Below, one piece after another: positions 11,384 to 21,652 of a stretch of DNA of 39,576 nt; within the stretch, counting starts at the first letter, position 1, and each line of letters begins with the position of its first letter. The DNA comes from Rhodocyclaceae bacterium (GTDB lineage Bacteria; Pseudomonadota; Gammaproteobacteria; Burkholderiales; Rhodocyclaceae). The translations under genes and the position numbers were made by a program. The stretch lies in assembly GCA_029982755.1 (NCBI GenBank), contig JARRBR010000016.1:1-39576 (forward strand), in the 5' to 3' direction. The notes under the pieces were generated by a model that was not told the DNA's origin, ran no database searches, and saw nothing but the letters and a program-made list of their open reading frames with translations.

Positions 11384-12136
11384 ATGTCCGTCACGATGCG
11401 TCAGATGCTGGAAGCCGGCGTCCACTTCGGTCACCAGACCCGCTTCTGGAACCCGCGCATGGCCCCCTACATCTTCGGCCAGCGCAACAAAATCCACATC
11501 GTCAACCTCGAGAAGACGATGGCGAAGTACAACGAGGCGATGGAGTTCGTGCGCAAGCTGGCTGCGAACCGCGGCAACATCCTGTTCGTCAGCACCAAGC
11601 GCCAGGCTCGCGAGATCATCGCCGAGGAAGCCCAGCGCGCCGGCATGCCCTTCGTCAACGAGCGCTGGCTCGGCGGCATGCTGACCAACTTCAAGACCGT
11701 CAAGCAGTCGATCAAGCGCCTCAAGGAAGTCGAGGCGATGATGGAAGACGGCTCGATCGAGCGCCTGTCCAAGCGTGAAGCCCTGACCGTGCGTCGCGAG
11801 CTCGAGAAGCTGCAGAAGTCGATCGGCGGCATCAAGGACATGGGCGGCCTGCCCGACGCGCTGTTCGTGATCGACGTCGGCTACCACAAGATCGCCATCA
11901 CCGAAGCCCAGAAGCTCGGCATCCCGGTCGTCGCCGTGGTCGATACCAATCACTCGCCCGAAGGCGTGGACTACATCATCCCGGGTAACGACGACTCCTC
12001 GCGCGCGATCCGCCTGTACGCCCGTGGCGTGGCCGATGCCGTGCTGCAGGGCCGCAGCCAGGTGCTGCAGGAAATCGTCGATGCCGGCGGCGACGAATTC
12101 GTCGAAGTCGAGGAAGGCTCGCAGGAACAGGCCTGA
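11384..12136 (+). CDS. rpsB: 30S ribosomal protein S2
   Basis: Structural protein of the small ribosomal subunit, bound at the head-body junction. The 250-residue product opens with the universal [20 protein letters not shown] (5-24) and contains FVSTKRQA (63-70), [13 protein letters not shown], and the signature block [10 protein letters not shown] and [24 protein letters not shown]. The C-terminal tail is acidic ([11 protein letters not shown]). GGAG ends 9 nt before the ATG. It is the first gene of the long plus-strand cluster, followed by a hairpin and tsf, the conserved bacterial order. Confidence 0.99.
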   Translation: MSVTMRQMLEAGVHFGHQTRFWNPRMAPYIFGQRNKIHIVNLEKTMAKYNEAMEFVRKLAANRGNILFVSTKRQAREIIAEEAQRAGMPFVNERWLGGMLTNFKTVKQSIKRLKEVEAMMEDGSIERLSKREALTVRRELEKLQKSIGGIKDMGGLPDALFVIDVGYHKIAITEAQKLGIPVVAVVDTNHSPEGVDYIIPGNDDSSRAIRLYARGVADAVLQGRSQVLQEIVDAGGDEFVEVEEGSQEQA

Positions 12137-12146
12137 TCGATGACAT

Positions 12147-12166
12147 ACGGGGCCGCGAGGCCCCGT
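12147..12166 (+). terminator. rpsB-tsf intergenic hairpin (attenuator-like terminator)
   Basis: ACGGGGCC, a GCGA tetraloop, then GGCCCCGT form a perfect 8-bp stem, with two more T residues after the closing arm (GTTTGC). It begins 10 bp after the rpsB stop. The short T-tract suggests partial termination, which would set the rpsB:tsf transcript ratio. Confidence 0.6.
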
Positions 12167-12292
12167 TTGCAATCCGGGTCGCCGCTGCGGTGAAATGCAG
12201 GCGACCCCCGAATTCCCCGGCGCGTTGCTCGCTCTTGTGCAGCGCTGCGCGCCGCGACCTTGAACGTTAAACCAAGATACTCAGGAGCTAGC

Positions 12293-13189
12293 ATGGCGGA
12301 AATCACCGCGAGCATGGTCAAGGAACTGCGCGAGAAGACCGACGCGCCGATGATGGAGTGCAAGAAAGCGCTGGCCGAAGCTGCCGGCGACATGGCCAAG
12401 GCCGAAGAGATCCTGCGCGTCAAGCTCGGCAACAAGGCTTCCAAGGCCGCGACCCGCATCGCTGCCGAAGGCGTGGTCGGCATCGACATCTCGGCCGACG
12501 GCAAGCTGGGCTCGATCATCGAGGTCAACTGCGAGACCGACTTCGTCGCCAAGAACGACGATTTCCTGGCCCTGGTGCAGAACTGCGCCGCCCTGGTGTC
12601 GGCCAACAACCCGGCCGACGTCGCCGCGCTGTCGGCGCTGCCGCTGGGCGAGGGCACCGTCGAGTCCACCCGCACCGCGCTGGTCGGCAAGATCGGCGAG
12701 AACATGAGCATCCGCCGCTTCGCGCGCGTCGAAGCCAAGGGCAAGCTGTTCTCCTACATCCACGGCGGCGCCAAGATCGGCGTGCTGCTGGACCTGGTCG
12801 GCGGCGACGAGCAGCTGGGCAAGGACATCGCGATGCACATCGCCGCGTCCAAGCCGAAGGCGCTGGACGCCTCGGGCGTGTCGCAGGACCTGATCGATGC
12901 CGAGCGCCGCATCGCCATCGAGAAGGCCCGTGCCGACAACAAGCCCGAAGCGATGCTGGAAAAGATCGCCGACGGCACCGTGCAGAAGTTCCTGAAGGAT
13001 GTCACGCTGCTGGCCCAGGTCTTCGTCAAGGCCGAGGACGGCAAGCAGACCATCGAGCAGCTGCTCAAGGCCAAGGGGGCTTCGGTGGCCGCCTTCACGC
13101 TGTACATCGTCGGCGAAGGCATCGAGAAGAAGGTCACCGACTTCGCCGCCGAAGTGGCCGAACAGGCTGCTGCCGCCGCCAAGAAGTAA
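12293..13189 (+). CDS. tsf: Translation elongation factor Ts
   Basis: Guanine nucleotide exchange factor that recharges EF-Tu with GTP. The 298-residue protein starts [21 protein letters not shown] and includes the EF-Ts signatures [12 protein letters not shown] (about 16-27) and the later [23 protein letters not shown] region (about 62-84). It ends in an Ala/Lys-rich tail. I chose the ATG at 12293 because AGGAG (12283-12287) sits 5 nt before it and the N-terminus then matches the family; an in-frame start at 12260 lacks this. The 156-bp gap from rpsB holds an attenuator-like hairpin and no clear promoter of its own. Confidence 0.98.
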   Translation: MAEITASMVKELREKTDAPMMECKKALAEAAGDMAKAEEILRVKLGNKASKAATRIAAEGVVGIDISADGKLGSIIEVNCETDFVAKNDDFLALVQNCAALVSANNPADVAALSALPLGEGTVESTRTALVGKIGENMSIRRFARVEAKGKLFSYIHGGAKIGVLLDLVGGDEQLGKDIAMHIAASKPKALDASGVSQDLIDAERRIAIEKARADNKPEAMLEKIADGTVQKFLKDVTLLAQVFVKAEDGKQTIEQLLKAKGASVAAFTLYIVGEGIEKKVTDFAAEVAEQAAAAAKK

Positions 13190-13199
13190 GGAGATGGAC

Positions 13200-13913
13200 A
13201 TGTCCGCCGCCTACAAGCGCATCCTGCTGAAGCTCTCCGGCGAAGCCCTGATGGGCGACGACGCCTACGGCATCAACGAGGACGTGGTCACCCGCATCGT
13301 TTCCGAGATCGCCGACATCACCCGTCTCGGCGTCCAGGTCGGTGTGGTGATCGGCGGCGGCAACATCTTCCGTGGCATGAAGGGCGCGGCCTCCGGCATG
13401 GACCGCGCCACTGCCGACTACATGGGCATGCTCGCCACCGTGATGAACGCGATGGCGCTGGCCGACGCGATGCGGCGCATGGACGTGCCCGCACGTGTGC
13501 AGTCGGCGCTGCGCATCGACCAGGTGGTCGAGCCCTACATCCGCGGGCGGGCGATCCGTCATCTGGAAGAGGGGCGGGTGGTGATCTTCGCCGCCGGCAC
13601 CGGCAACCCCTTCTTCACCACCGACACCGCCGCTGCGCTGCGCGGCGCGGAAATCGGCGCCCAGATCGTGCTCAAGGCGACCAAGGTCGACGGCGTCTAC
13701 ACCGCCGATCCGAAGAAGGATCCCCAGGCCCAGCGCTATCACCGCATCAGCTTCGACGAGGCCATCGGCCGCAATCTGGCGGTGCTGGATTCGACCGCGT
13801 TCGCGCTGTGCCGCGACCAGAAGCTGCCGATCAACGTGTTCTCCATCTTCAAGCCCGGTGCGCTCAAGCGCGTGGTGATGGGCGAAGACGAAGGCACGCT
13901 GGTCCATTCCTGA
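13200..13913 (+). CDS. pyrH: UMP kinase PyrH
   Basis: Phosphorylates UMP to UDP with ATP in pyrimidine nucleotide synthesis; bacterial UMP kinases are hexameric, GTP-activated and UTP-inhibited. The 237-residue product has the amino-acid-kinase fold. Visible are [14 protein letters not shown] (6-19), the glycine-rich IGGGNIFRG (about 56-64), the UMP-site region [16 protein letters not shown], and [17 protein letters not shown] (about 160-176). The start at 13200 lies 6 nt after AAGGAG (13188-13193). An ATG at 13194 directly abuts that ribosome site and is less likely. It follows tsf by 10 bp, the standard order. Confidence 0.98.
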   Translation: MSAAYKRILLKLSGEALMGDDAYGINEDVVTRIVSEIADITRLGVQVGVVIGGGNIFRGMKGAASGMDRATADYMGMLATVMNAMALADAMRRMDVPARVQSALRIDQVVEPYIRGRAIRHLEEGRVVIFAAGTGNPFFTTDTAAALRGAEIGAQIVLKATKVDGVYTADPKKDPQAQRYHRISFDEAIGRNLAVLDSTAFALCRDQKLPINVFSIFKPGALKRVVMGEDEGTLVHS

Positions 13914-13931
13914 ACCCTGGAGAATGCGCGC

Positions 13932-14489
13932 ATGATTCCCGAACTCAAGAAGAACACCGAACAGAAGATGCAGAAGTCGGTCGAGGCACTCAAGACCGAC
14001 CTCGCCAAGGTGCGCACCGGCCGCGCCCATACCGGCCTGCTCGACCACGTGATGGTCGAGTACTACGGCTCGATGGTGCCGGTAAACCAGGTTGCCAACA
14101 TCACCCTGATCGACGCCCGCACGATCGGCGTGCAGACCTGGGAGAAGCCGATGCTGCCCAAGGTCGAACGCGCGATCCGCGACAGCGACCTCGGCCTGAA
14201 CCCGGCCAACATGGGTGAGCTGCTGCGCGTGCCGATGCCGGCCCTGACCGAGGAACGCCGGCGCGACCTGACCAAGGTCGTCCGTCACGAGGGCGAGACC
14301 GCCAAGGTCGCGATCCGCAACCTGCGCCGCGACGCCAACCAGCAGCTCAAGGACGCGGTCAAGGACAAGACGATCTCCGAGGACGACGAACGTCGCGCCG
14401 AAGACGAGATCCAGAAGCTCACCGACAAGTACGTCACCGAGATCGACAAGCTGCTCGCCCAGAAAGAACAGGAACTGATGCAGATCTGA
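13932..14489 (+). CDS. frr: Ribosome recycling factor
   Basis: With EF-G, splits post-termination ribosomes into subunits. The 185-residue length equals the E. coli protein. It shows the family patterns [15 protein letters not shown] (near 28-42), the short beta domain ([13 protein letters not shown]), and [28 protein letters not shown] (about 114-141). The long C-terminal helix is rich in Lys, Glu and Asp and ends with [14 protein letters not shown]. It lies 18 bp after pyrH and 48 bp before uppS, within one apparent transcript. Confidence 0.98.
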   Translation: MIPELKKNTEQKMQKSVEALKTDLAKVRTGRAHTGLLDHVMVEYYGSMVPVNQVANITLIDARTIGVQTWEKPMLPKVERAIRDSDLGLNPANMGELLRVPMPALTEERRRDLTKVVRHEGETAKVAIRNLRRDANQQLKDAVKDKTISEDDERRAEDEIQKLTDKYVTEIDKLLAQKEQELMQI

Positions 14490-14537
14490 TCCTGCCGGGA
14501 TCGGCTGTTCCCGCATGGGTTCGACAGGAGGCAGATC

Positions 14538-15317
14538 ATGACCGGTGGTCGTTTCAGGAGCTCCACCCGGGAGATCCCCGAGGTGTCGGCGGTGCCCCGG
14601 CATATCGCCATCATCATGGACGGCAACGGGCGCTGGGCGCGCAAGCGCCTGATGCCGCGCGTTGCCGGCCACTCGCGCGGCGTTGAAGCCCTGCGTTCGG
14701 TCATCCGCGGCTGCATCGAGCAGGGCGTCGAGTACCTGACCGTGTTCGCGTTCAGCTCCGAGAACTGGCGTCGGCCGCAGGACGAGGTCTCGTTCCTGAT
14801 GCAGCTCTTCCTCAAGTCGCTGCAGAAGGAAGTCGCACGCCTGCACGAGAACGGCATCCGCTTCCGCGTCATCGGCGACCTGGGTCGCTTCGATCCCCAC
14901 CTCGTCAAGGTCATCCGCGAGGCCGAGGCGCTCACCGCCGGCAATACGCGCTTCAACCTGACGGTCGCCGCCAACTACGGCGGGCGCTGGGACATCCTCG
15001 ACGCGATGTCGCGCCTGATGGCGCGTCATCCCGAGCGTCGCGACGGCTTCACTGAGGACGAGCTGGCGAGGGAGCTGTCGATGAGCTTCGCGCCCGAGCC
15101 CGACCTTTTCATCCGCACCGGCGGCGAGAAGCGGATCAGCAATTTCCTCCTCTGGCAGCTGGCCTACACCGAGCTGTTCTTCACCGACGTCCTGTGGCCC
15201 GACTTCGACGCCAGTGCGCTTGCCGATGCGATCGCCTCCTACCAGGGCCGGGAGCGCCGTTTCGGCAGGACGAGCGAACAGCTCAAGTCGGCAACCGGGC
15301 AGGGCAGCGATGCTTAA
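14538..15317 (+). CDS. uppS: Undecaprenyl diphosphate synthase UppS
   Basis: A cis-prenyltransferase that condenses isopentenyl units onto farnesyl diphosphate to make the C55 carrier lipid for peptidoglycan and O-antigen. The 259-residue protein has HIAIIMDGNGRWARKR (catalytic Asp in MDGNG, about residue 30), the FAFSSENWRRP block, and the IPP-binding end RTGGEKRISNFLLWQ followed by AYTELFF. An N-terminal extension of about 20 residues precedes the core. AGGAGG (14526-14531) gives a good ribosome site. Its last 8 bp (ATGCTTAA) overlap the start of cdsA, which indicates translational coupling. Confidence 0.97.
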   Translation: MTGGRFRSSTREIPEVSAVPRHIAIIMDGNGRWARKRLMPRVAGHSRGVEALRSVIRGCIEQGVEYLTVFAFSSENWRRPQDEVSFLMQLFLKSLQKEVARLHENGIRFRVIGDLGRFDPHLVKVIREAEALTAGNTRFNLTVAANYGGRWDILDAMSRLMARHPERRDGFTEDELARELSMSFAPEPDLFIRTGGEKRISNFLLWQLAYTELFFTDVLWPDFDASALADAIASYQGRERRFGRTSEQLKSATGQGSDA

Positions 15318-16131
15318 GGACCGCGTCATCACCGCCATCCTGCTGCTCGCCGGCCTGCTCGGCGCCGTCTTCCTGCTGCCTGCAGCGGCCTGGATGTTGC
15401 TGTGTGCGGCGCTCTGCGCCGCGGCGGCCTGGGAATGGGGCGGGCTGGCCCGCTTCGAGCGGCCGCTGCGGACGATGAATGCAATCGTGTTCGGCGTGAC
15501 CTGCCTGATGGTGGGCTTCATGGCCGGGCTGGGCGACGGCAGCCTGTCGGGCGCCGTGCTGCTGATCCCGCTGTACATCGTCAGCGCGCTGTTCTGGGTG
15601 TTCGTCGTGCCTGCCTGGCTGGCGCGCAAATGGTCGCTCGCCAGCCCGACGCTGGCTTCGCTGGTCGGTTTCGTCGTCCTGATTCCGACCGCCCTGGCGA
15701 TGATGCACCTGCGCACGATCGGGCCGTGGGTGCTGCTCGGCACCATGGGCGTGGTCTGGGTCGCCGACATCGCCGCCTATTTCTCCGGCCGCGCCTTCGG
15801 CCGTCACAAGCTGGCGCCGAGCATCAGCCCGGGCAAGACGTGGGAAGGCGCGCTCGGCGCCGCGGTCGCGGTGCTGCTGTTCGGTTTCGGCGTGCTGGTC
15901 GCACTCGGTGCCCGACAGCCCGGCGGGGCGCTCGCGATCGGGCTGGCCCTGCTGGCGTGGACCGCGGTCAGCATCGTCGGCGACCTTTTCGAGTCCCTGC
16001 TCAAGCGTCAGGCCGGCCTCAAGGACAGCGGGAACATCCTTCCCGGCCACGGCGGCATTCTCGACCGCATCGACAGCCTCACCTCGACCCTCCCGCTCGT
16101 GGCGCTGGCCTCGGTCTGGCTGTCCGCCTGA
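15310..16131 (+). CDS. cdsA: Phosphatidate cytidylyltransferase CdsA
   Basis: Inner-membrane enzyme that makes CDP-diacylglycerol from phosphatidic acid and CTP, the branch point for phosphatidylethanolamine and phosphatidylglycerol. The 273-residue product is almost entirely hydrophobic, with about seven or eight membrane segments starting at residue 7. The CDS signature is at the C-terminal part: [11 protein letters not shown], then [21 protein letters not shown] and [14 protein letters not shown], which carry the metal- and substrate-binding Asp residues. The start at 15310 overlaps uppS by 8 bp and gives the usual MLKDRV N-terminus; longer in-frame starts would lie inside uppS. Confidence 0.97.
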   Translation: MLKDRVITAILLLAGLLGAVFLLPAAAWMLLCAALCAAAAWEWGGLARFERPLRTMNAIVFGVTCLMVGFMAGLGDGSLSGAVLLIPLYIVSALFWVFVVPAWLARKWSLASPTLASLVGFVVLIPTALAMMHLRTIGPWVLLGTMGVVWVADIAAYFSGRAFGRHKLAPSISPGKTWEGALGAAVAVLLFGFGVLVALGARQPGGALAIGLALLAWTAVSIVGDLFESLLKRQAGLKDSGNILPGHGGILDRIDSLTSTLPLVALASVWLSA

Positions 16132-16172
16132 GGCGCATCTGCGCTCCGGCTTTAGACCTGGAACACAAGCAC

Positions 16173-17375
16173 ATGGCTGAATCCGCCCCCCGGCGCCTGA
16201 CCGTCCTGGGCGCCACCGGCTCGATCGGGCAGAGCACGCTCGACGTCGTCGCCCGCCATCCCGACCGCTTCGAGGTCTTCGCGCTCAGTGCGCAGCGCCA
16301 GCACGACAAGCTGCTCACCCAGTGCATCCGGTTCGCGCCGCGTTACGCCGTGATGGGCGACGCCGCCGCCGGCGCGCAGCTCGCCGCGGACCTGCGGGCC
16401 GCCGGCAGCCGTACCGAGGTGCTGTGCGGCGAAGCAGCCCTGGAAGACATTGCCGCCGCGGAAGCGGTCGACATGGTCATGGCGGCCATCGTCGGTGCCG
16501 CCGGCCTGCGACCGACCCTGGCTGCCGCCCGAGCCGGCAAGAAGGTCCTGCTCGCCAACAAGGAGGCGCTGGTGCTGTCCGGCCAGCTGTTCATGGACGC
16601 CGTCCGCACGGGCGGCGCCACGCTGCTGCCGATCGACAGCGAGCACAACGCGATCTTCCAGGCGCTCCCCGTCGATTACGCACGCGACCCGGTCGCCTCC
16701 GGGGTGCGGCGCGTGCTGCTGACCGCCTCGGGCGGCCCCTTCCGTACCGCGCCACTGACCTCGCTGGCGGCGGTGACGCCGGAGCAGGCCTGTGCCCATC
16801 CCAACTGGGTGATGGGGCGCAAGATCTCGGTCGATTCGGCGACGATGATGAACAAGGGGCTGGAGGTGATCGAGGCGCACTGGCTGTTCGGCGCCCCGGC
16901 CGACATCATCGAGGTGGTGGTGCATCCGCAGAGCGTGATCCACTCGATGGTCGACTACGCGGATGGTTCGGTGATCGCCCAGCTCGGCAACCCCGACATG
17001 CGCACCCCGATCGCCAACGCCATGGCCTGGCCGGATCGCATCGAGGCCGGCGTGCGCCCGCTCGACCTGTTCGAGATCGCGCGCCTGGATTTCGAGCGCC
17101 CCGATCTCGAGCGCTTCCCCTGCCTGCGCCTGGCTTTCGAGGCCCTGCGCGCCGGCGGGGCCGCGCCGGCGGTGCTCAATGCCGCGAACGAGGAGGCGGT
17201 CGCCGCCTTCCTCGAGCGTCGCGTCGGCTTCCTGGACATTCCCGACGTCATCGCGGCCTGCCTGGAACGCAGCGGCACGCTGACGGTCGATTCGCTGGAG
17301 GCGGTGTTCGCCGCCGACGCCTGCGCGCGCAATTGGGCGCGCGCCGAGATCACCCGACGTCCGGTTTCCAGATGA
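16173..17375 (+). CDS. dxr: 1-deoxy-D-xylulose 5-phosphate reductoisomerase
   Basis: Converts DXP to 2-C-methyl-D-erythritol 4-phosphate with NADPH, the committed step of the MEP isoprenoid pathway and the target of fosmidomycin. The 400-residue protein (E. coli 398) has the NADPH loop [14 protein letters not shown] (about 11-24), the KEALVLSG stretch, and the active-site/metal block [17 protein letters not shown] and the [17 protein letters not shown] region follow. The start [19 protein letters not shown] is the family-like N-terminus 41 bp after cdsA; its ribosome site is weak. Its TGA overlaps the rseP ATG (ATGA). Confidence 0.98.
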   Translation: MAESAPRRLTVLGATGSIGQSTLDVVARHPDRFEVFALSAQRQHDKLLTQCIRFAPRYAVMGDAAAGAQLAADLRAAGSRTEVLCGEAALEDIAAAEAVDMVMAAIVGAAGLRPTLAAARAGKKVLLANKEALVLSGQLFMDAVRTGGATLLPIDSEHNAIFQALPVDYARDPVASGVRRVLLTASGGPFRTAPLTSLAAVTPEQACAHPNWVMGRKISVDSATMMNKGLEVIEAHWLFGAPADIIEVVVHPQSVIHSMVDYADGSVIAQLGNPDMRTPIANAMAWPDRIEAGVRPLDLFEIARLDFERPDLERFPCLRLAFEALRAGGAAPAVLNAANEEAVAAFLERRVGFLDIPDVIAACLERSGTLTVDSLEAVFAADACARNWARAEITRRPVSR

Positions 17376-18736
17376 ATCTGCTCGATTACCTCGTTCCCTT
17401 CGCGCTCGCGCTCGGCCTGCTGATCCTGGTGCACGAGCTCGGCCATTACCTCGTCGCACGCTGGTGCGGGGTCAAGGTGCTGCGCTTCTCGATCGGTTTC
17501 GGCAAGCCGCTGCTCGTCAGGCGGGCGGGTCGCGACGGCACGGAGTGGGCGCTGGCGGCCTTTCCGCTCGGTGGCTACGTCAAGATGCTCGACGAGCGCG
17601 AGGGGCCGGTGGCGCCGGCCGAGCTGCACCGCAGCTTCAACCGCCAGAGCGTCTATCGCCGCTTCGCGATCGTCGCCGCCGGACCGATCGCCAACTTCCT
17701 GCTCGCAATCGCCCTGTACTGGGGCCTGTTCGTCGCCGGCACCGACGAGCTGCGACCGCGGCTGGCACTCTCCGACACCCCCGCGATCGCGCAGGCCGCC
17801 GGCGTGCGCGACGGCGATCTGGTGGTTTCAGTCGACGAGGAGGCGGTGCGGAGCTGGCAGGACCTGCGCTGGTTGCTGCTGCAGCACGCGCTCGACAATC
17901 GCGAGCTGGTGCTGAAGGTGCGCACGCTGGAAGAGGTCGAGGCTTACCGCCGCCTGGACCTGCGCGGCATCGCCATCGACGAGGGTGATGCCGACCTGAT
18001 CGCACGTATCGGCCTCAAGCCGTGGCGCCCCCACATTCCGGCGGTGATCGGCAAGATCGCCGAGGATGGCGCCGCTGCGCGGGCCGGCTTGCAGTCGGGT
18101 GACAAGGTGATCGCGATCGACGGGCTGGAGGTCGAGGCCTGGAGCGATCTCGTGCTCGCGGTGCGTCAGGCGCCCGGGCGCAGCCTGCCCTTCGAGATCG
18201 AGCGCGACGGTGCGGTCCTGACCCTGCAGGTCACCCCGGACGAAGCCAGCGAGAACGGCGAACGCATCGGGCGCATCGGCGTCGGCGTGGCCGAACCCGC
18301 GCCCGGCGGGGTCTCGATGTTCAGCGAGGTGCGCTACGGCGTCGTCGAGGGCTTGGTGAAGGCGGTGCGCCAGACCTGGGAGACCAGCGTACTGAGCCTG
18401 AAGATGATCGGCCGCATGTTCACCGGCGAGGTGTCGTGGAAGAACCTCTCCGGACCGGTCACGATCGCCGATTATGCGGGTCAGACGGCACAGCTCGGAC
18501 TGAGCCATTACCTCAAGTTCGTGGCCCTGATCAGCATCAGCCTGGGGGTCCTCAACCTGCTCCCCATCCCGGTTCTGGATGGTGGACACTTGTTGTACTA
18601 TACGGTCGAAATCATCAAGGGCGGTCCGATTCCGGAGCGCATCATGGAGATCGGTCAGCAGATCGGTCTCGTCCTCCTGGTGATGCTGATGGCATTCGCC
18701 TTCTACAACGACATCAACCGTCTCATTTCCGGCTGA
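17372..18736 (+). CDS. rseP: Site-2 protease RseP (sigma-E regulatory zinc metalloprotease)
   Basis: Inner-membrane protease that makes the second cut in anti-sigma factor RseA and also clears signal-peptide remnants. The 454-residue product has HELGH at residues 21-25 inside the first membrane helix (zinc ligands His21 and His25, catalytic Glu22). Two tandem periplasmic PDZ domains follow (about 120-210 and 215-300; the second has [14 protein letters not shown]). The C-terminal membrane helix bears [16 protein letters not shown], where the Asp is the third zinc ligand. It overlaps dxr by 4 bp and is followed by bamA after 8 bp, a conserved envelope-stress arrangement. Confidence 0.97.
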   Translation: MNLLDYLVPFALALGLLILVHELGHYLVARWCGVKVLRFSIGFGKPLLVRRAGRDGTEWALAAFPLGGYVKMLDEREGPVAPAELHRSFNRQSVYRRFAIVAAGPIANFLLAIALYWGLFVAGTDELRPRLALSDTPAIAQAAGVRDGDLVVSVDEEAVRSWQDLRWLLLQHALDNRELVLKVRTLEEVEAYRRLDLRGIAIDEGDADLIARIGLKPWRPHIPAVIGKIAEDGAAARAGLQSGDKVIAIDGLEVEAWSDLVLAVRQAPGRSLPFEIERDGAVLTLQVTPDEASENGERIGRIGVGVAEPAPGGVSMFSEVRYGVVEGLVKAVRQTWETSVLSLKMIGRMFTGEVSWKNLSGPVTIADYAGQTAQLGLSHYLKFVALISISLGVLNLLPIPVLDGGHLLYYTVEIIKGGPIPERIMEIGQQIGLVLLVMLMAFAFYNDINRLISG

Positions 18737-18744
18737 ATTCCCGC

Positions 18745-21105
18745 ATGAATCGCAAGCTCCTGCCCGGGCTCATCATGGCCCTATTTGCCGCTGCGCCGGC
18801 GTTCGCGTTCGACCCCTTCGTCGTCAAGGACATCCGGGTCGAAGGCATCCAGCGCACCGAGGCGGGTACCGTCTTCAACTATCTGCCGGTCCGGGTGGGC
18901 GAAACCTTCAGCGAGCAGCAGGCCGCCGATGCGATCCGTGCGCTCTTCGCCACCGGGTTCTTCAGCGACGTGCGGATCGAGACCGAGGGCGACGTGATCG
19001 TCGTCGTCGTGGACGAGCGCCCGGCGATCGCGGACATCACCTTCGTCGGCGTCAAGGAGTTCGACAAGGACGCGCTCAAGGCGGGCCTGCGCGAGGTCGG
19101 CCTGGCCGAGTCGCGCATCTTCGACCGCGCGTTGCTCGAGCGCGCCGAGCAGGAACTCAAGCGCCAGTACCTGTCGCGCGGCAAGTACGCCGCCACCGTG
19201 ACCACCACCGTGACGCCGCTCGAGCGCAACCGCGTCGGCATCAACTTCGCGGTGGAGGAGGGCGACGTCGCCAAGATCCGCCAGATCAACATTGTCGGCG
19301 CCAAGGCCTTCGACGCCGAAGACCTGATCGAGCAGATGCAGCTCACCACCCCCGGCTGGCTGACCTGGTACACCAAGAACGACCAGTACTCGCGCCAGAA
19401 GCTGTCGGCCGACCTCGAGACCCTGCGCTCCTTCTACCTGAACCAGGGTTATCTCGACTTCAACATCGACTCCACCCAGGTCTCGATCACGCCCGACAAG
19501 AAGGACATCTACATCACGGTCAACATCACCGAGGGCGAGCAGTACACCGTGACCGGCGTTCGCTTCACCGGCGATCTCGTGCTGCCCGAATCCGAGTACG
19601 TGGCCCTGACGCAGATCCGCCCCGGCGAGGTGTTCTCGCGCGAGAAGCTGACCGAGACCACCAAGGCGATCACCGACCGTCTCGGCAACGAGGGCTATGC
19701 CTTCGCCAACGTCAACGCCGCGCCGGAAGTCGACAAGGAAAAGCGCGAGGTCGCCTTCACCGTCTTCGTCGATCCGGGCCGCCGGGTGTACGTACGCCGC
19801 ATCAACGTCGGCGGCAACACCAAGACCCGCGACGAGGTCGTGCGTCGCGAGATGCGCCAGATGGAAGGGGGCTGGTACGACGCCGCGGCGATCAACCGCT
19901 CGCGCAACCGCATCGACCGCCTCGGCTTCTTCGACGAGGTCAACGTCGAGACCCCCGCCGTACCCGGCACGACCGACCAGGTCGATGTGAACTTCACCGT
20001 CAAGGAACGCCCCACCGGCAACCTGATGCTGGGTGCGGGCTTCTCCAGCTCCGAGAACATCGTGCTGTCGGCCTCGATCGCGCAGCAGAACCTTTTCGGT
20101 AGCGGCAACGCGCTGACCCTCGGCCTCAACACCAGTGAATCGAGCCGCACGCTTGCGCTGTCGTTCACAAATCCGTACTACACGGTCGATGGCGTCAGCC
20201 TGGGTTGGGATCTCTACCACCGCACCTATGACGCCGACGAGCTCGACAGCGTTTCTCCCTACAAGACGGTGTCGACCGGCGCGGGTATCCGCCTTGGTTG
20301 GCCGATTGCCGAGGACGACCAGATCAACTTCGGCCTTACGGCCGACCGTACCGAGATCACCACGTACAACGCAAGTCCGTTGCTGTACAAGGATTTCTGC
20401 AAGGAGAACGGCCTCAACAATGAGAGCGGAATCGGCGAGTGCACGGTCGACAGTCTCTTGCTGACCGTGGGTTGGTCGCGCGACAGCCGCGACAGCTTCA
20501 CCTATCCGCGCTCCGGCACCTACCAGCGCGTGTATGGCGAGGCCACGGTGCCGGTCGGCGACCTGCGCTACGGCAAGCTCGGCTACCAGTACCAGCACTG
20601 GTTCCCGATCGGTCGCGACTATGCGCTGATGCTCAACGCCGACGTCGGCTATGCGAAGGGCTTCGGGGGCAAGGACGTGCCCTTTTACAAGAACTACTTC
20701 GTCGGCGGCATCGGCTCGGTGCGGGGTTATGACCAAGGCTCGATCGGTCCGAAGTATTTTGACCCGAGCGACGGCGACATCACATCGACCGGCGGCACGC
20801 GCAAGGTGGTCGGTAACGCGGAGTTCTTCTTCCCAATGCCGGGTGCGGGCAAGGACCGCTCCTTCCGCATCTCGGCGTTCTTCGATGCCGGTTACGTGTG
20901 GGGTGAAGATCAACAGCCGCTGGATAGAACGGGCGTGTTCGTAGAGCAGGATGTCCGCTTCAGCGACCTGCGCTACAGTACCGGCCTCGCGTTTTCCTGG
21001 AGCTCGCCGATCGGACCGCTCAAGTTCAGCTTTGGTCACCCGCTCAATAAAGACGACAACGACGAAGTCCAGCGATTCCAGTTCCAGCTCGGCAGCGTCT
21101 TCTGA
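18745..21105 (+). CDS. bamA: Outer-membrane protein assembly factor BamA
   Basis: Core of the BAM complex that folds beta-barrel proteins into the outer membrane. The 786-residue precursor has a signal peptide (basic MNRK, hydrophobic core, cleavage likely after AFA at 21). Five POTRA domains follow to about residue 420 (first begins [15 protein letters not shown]), and then a 16-strand barrel. The lid-locking loop motif GSVRGYDQG is present, and the protein ends in the usual aromatic strand, QFQLGSVF, with a C-terminal Phe. A surface-loop region holds a Cys pair (C552 and C566), noted under findings. The start at 18745 is 8 bp after rseP. Confidence 0.98.
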   Translation: MNRKLLPGLIMALFAAAPAFAFDPFVVKDIRVEGIQRTEAGTVFNYLPVRVGETFSEQQAADAIRALFATGFFSDVRIETEGDVIVVVVDERPAIADITFVGVKEFDKDALKAGLREVGLAESRIFDRALLERAEQELKRQYLSRGKYAATVTTTVTPLERNRVGINFAVEEGDVAKIRQINIVGAKAFDAEDLIEQMQLTTPGWLTWYTKNDQYSRQKLSADLETLRSFYLNQGYLDFNIDSTQVSITPDKKDIYITVNITEGEQYTVTGVRFTGDLVLPESEYVALTQIRPGEVFSREKLTETTKAITDRLGNEGYAFANVNAAPEVDKEKREVAFTVFVDPGRRVYVRRINVGGNTKTRDEVVRREMRQMEGGWYDAAAINRSRNRIDRLGFFDEVNVETPAVPGTTDQVDVNFTVKERPTGNLMLGAGFSSSENIVLSASIAQQNLFGSGNALTLGLNTSESSRTLALSFTNPYYTVDGVSLGWDLYHRTYDADELDSVSPYKTVSTGAGIRLGWPIAEDDQINFGLTADRTEITTYNASPLLYKDFCKENGLNNESGIGECTVDSLLLTVGWSRDSRDSFTYPRSGTYQRVYGEATVPVGDLRYGKLGYQYQHWFPIGRDYALMLNADVGYAKGFGGKDVPFYKNYFVGGIGSVRGYDQGSIGPKYFDPSDGDITSTGGTRKVVGNAEFFFPMPGAGKDRSFRISAFFDAGYVWGEDQQPLDRTGVFVEQDVRFSDLRYSTGLAFSWSSPIGPLKFSFGHPLNKDDNDEVQRFQFQLGSVF

Positions 21106-21139
21106 CGCGCCGACAACCCAGTTTCATCCGGAGGCATAA

Positions 21140-21640
21140 GTGAAAGTCAGTACCCTCTCCCTGCTGGCAGCCGCACTGCTCGGCGTGTCCCAGGCCGCAA
21201 TCGCCGAGACCAAGATCGGCTTCGTGAACTCCGACCGCGTGATGCGCGAGGCGGCGCCCGCCGTGCGCGCGCAGCAGCGTCTCGAGAAGGAGTTCGAGAA
21301 GCGCGACCAGGAGCTGCAGCGCCTCGCTCGCGACCTCAAGTCCATGCAGGAAGACCTCGAGCGCAACGGCCCGACCATGGGCGACAGCGACCGCCGCAAC
21401 AAGGAGCGCGCCTTCAACGAGCTCAACCGCGACTTCCAGCGCAAGCAGCGCGAGTTCCGCGAGGACCTCAACCAGCGCCGCAACGAAGAACTCGCCTCGG
21501 TGCTCGACAAGGCCAATCGCTCGGTCAAGCAGATCGCCGAGCAGGAAAACTACGACATCATCTTCCAGGAAGCGGTGTACGCGAACCCGCGCATCGACAT
21601 CACCGAGAAGGTGATCCAGTCGCTGTCGGACGCCAAGTAA
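21140..21640 (+). CDS. skp: Periplasmic chaperone Skp (OmpH family)
   Basis: Trimeric periplasmic holdase that carries unfolded outer-membrane proteins towards BAM. The 166-residue precursor starts at GTG with a signal peptide (MKVSTLSLLAAALLGVSQAA, cleavage after AIA at 22). The mature protein begins ETKIGFVNSDRVMREAAPA. A long, highly charged helix follows (about residues 45-130, rich in Arg, Glu, Lys and Gln), which forms the coiled-coil tentacles. It ends with a beta strand region IIFQEAVYANPRIDITEKVI. GGAGG (21130-21134) precedes the GTG by 5 nt. It sits between bamA and lpxD, the standard order. Confidence 0.96.
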   Translation: MKVSTLSLLAAALLGVSQAAIAETKIGFVNSDRVMREAAPAVRAQQRLEKEFEKRDQELQRLARDLKSMQEDLERNGPTMGDSDRRNKERAFNELNRDFQRKQREFREDLNQRRNEELASVLDKANRSVKQIAEQENYDIIFQEAVYANPRIDITEKVIQSLSDAK

Positions 21641-21652
21641 GCCCGGGCGCGC

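Noticed and set aside
12235-12292. Separate promoter for tsf
   Set aside because: TTGTGC and TTGAAC are present, but no acceptable -10 lies at the right spacing; read-through from rpsB explains expression.
13134-15770. Very long minus-strand open frame (878 codons) opposite pyrH, frr and uppS
   Set aside because: It is antisense to three certain genes, is rich in Arg, His, Gly and Val with no recognisable domain, and is the usual shadow frame in GC-rich DNA.
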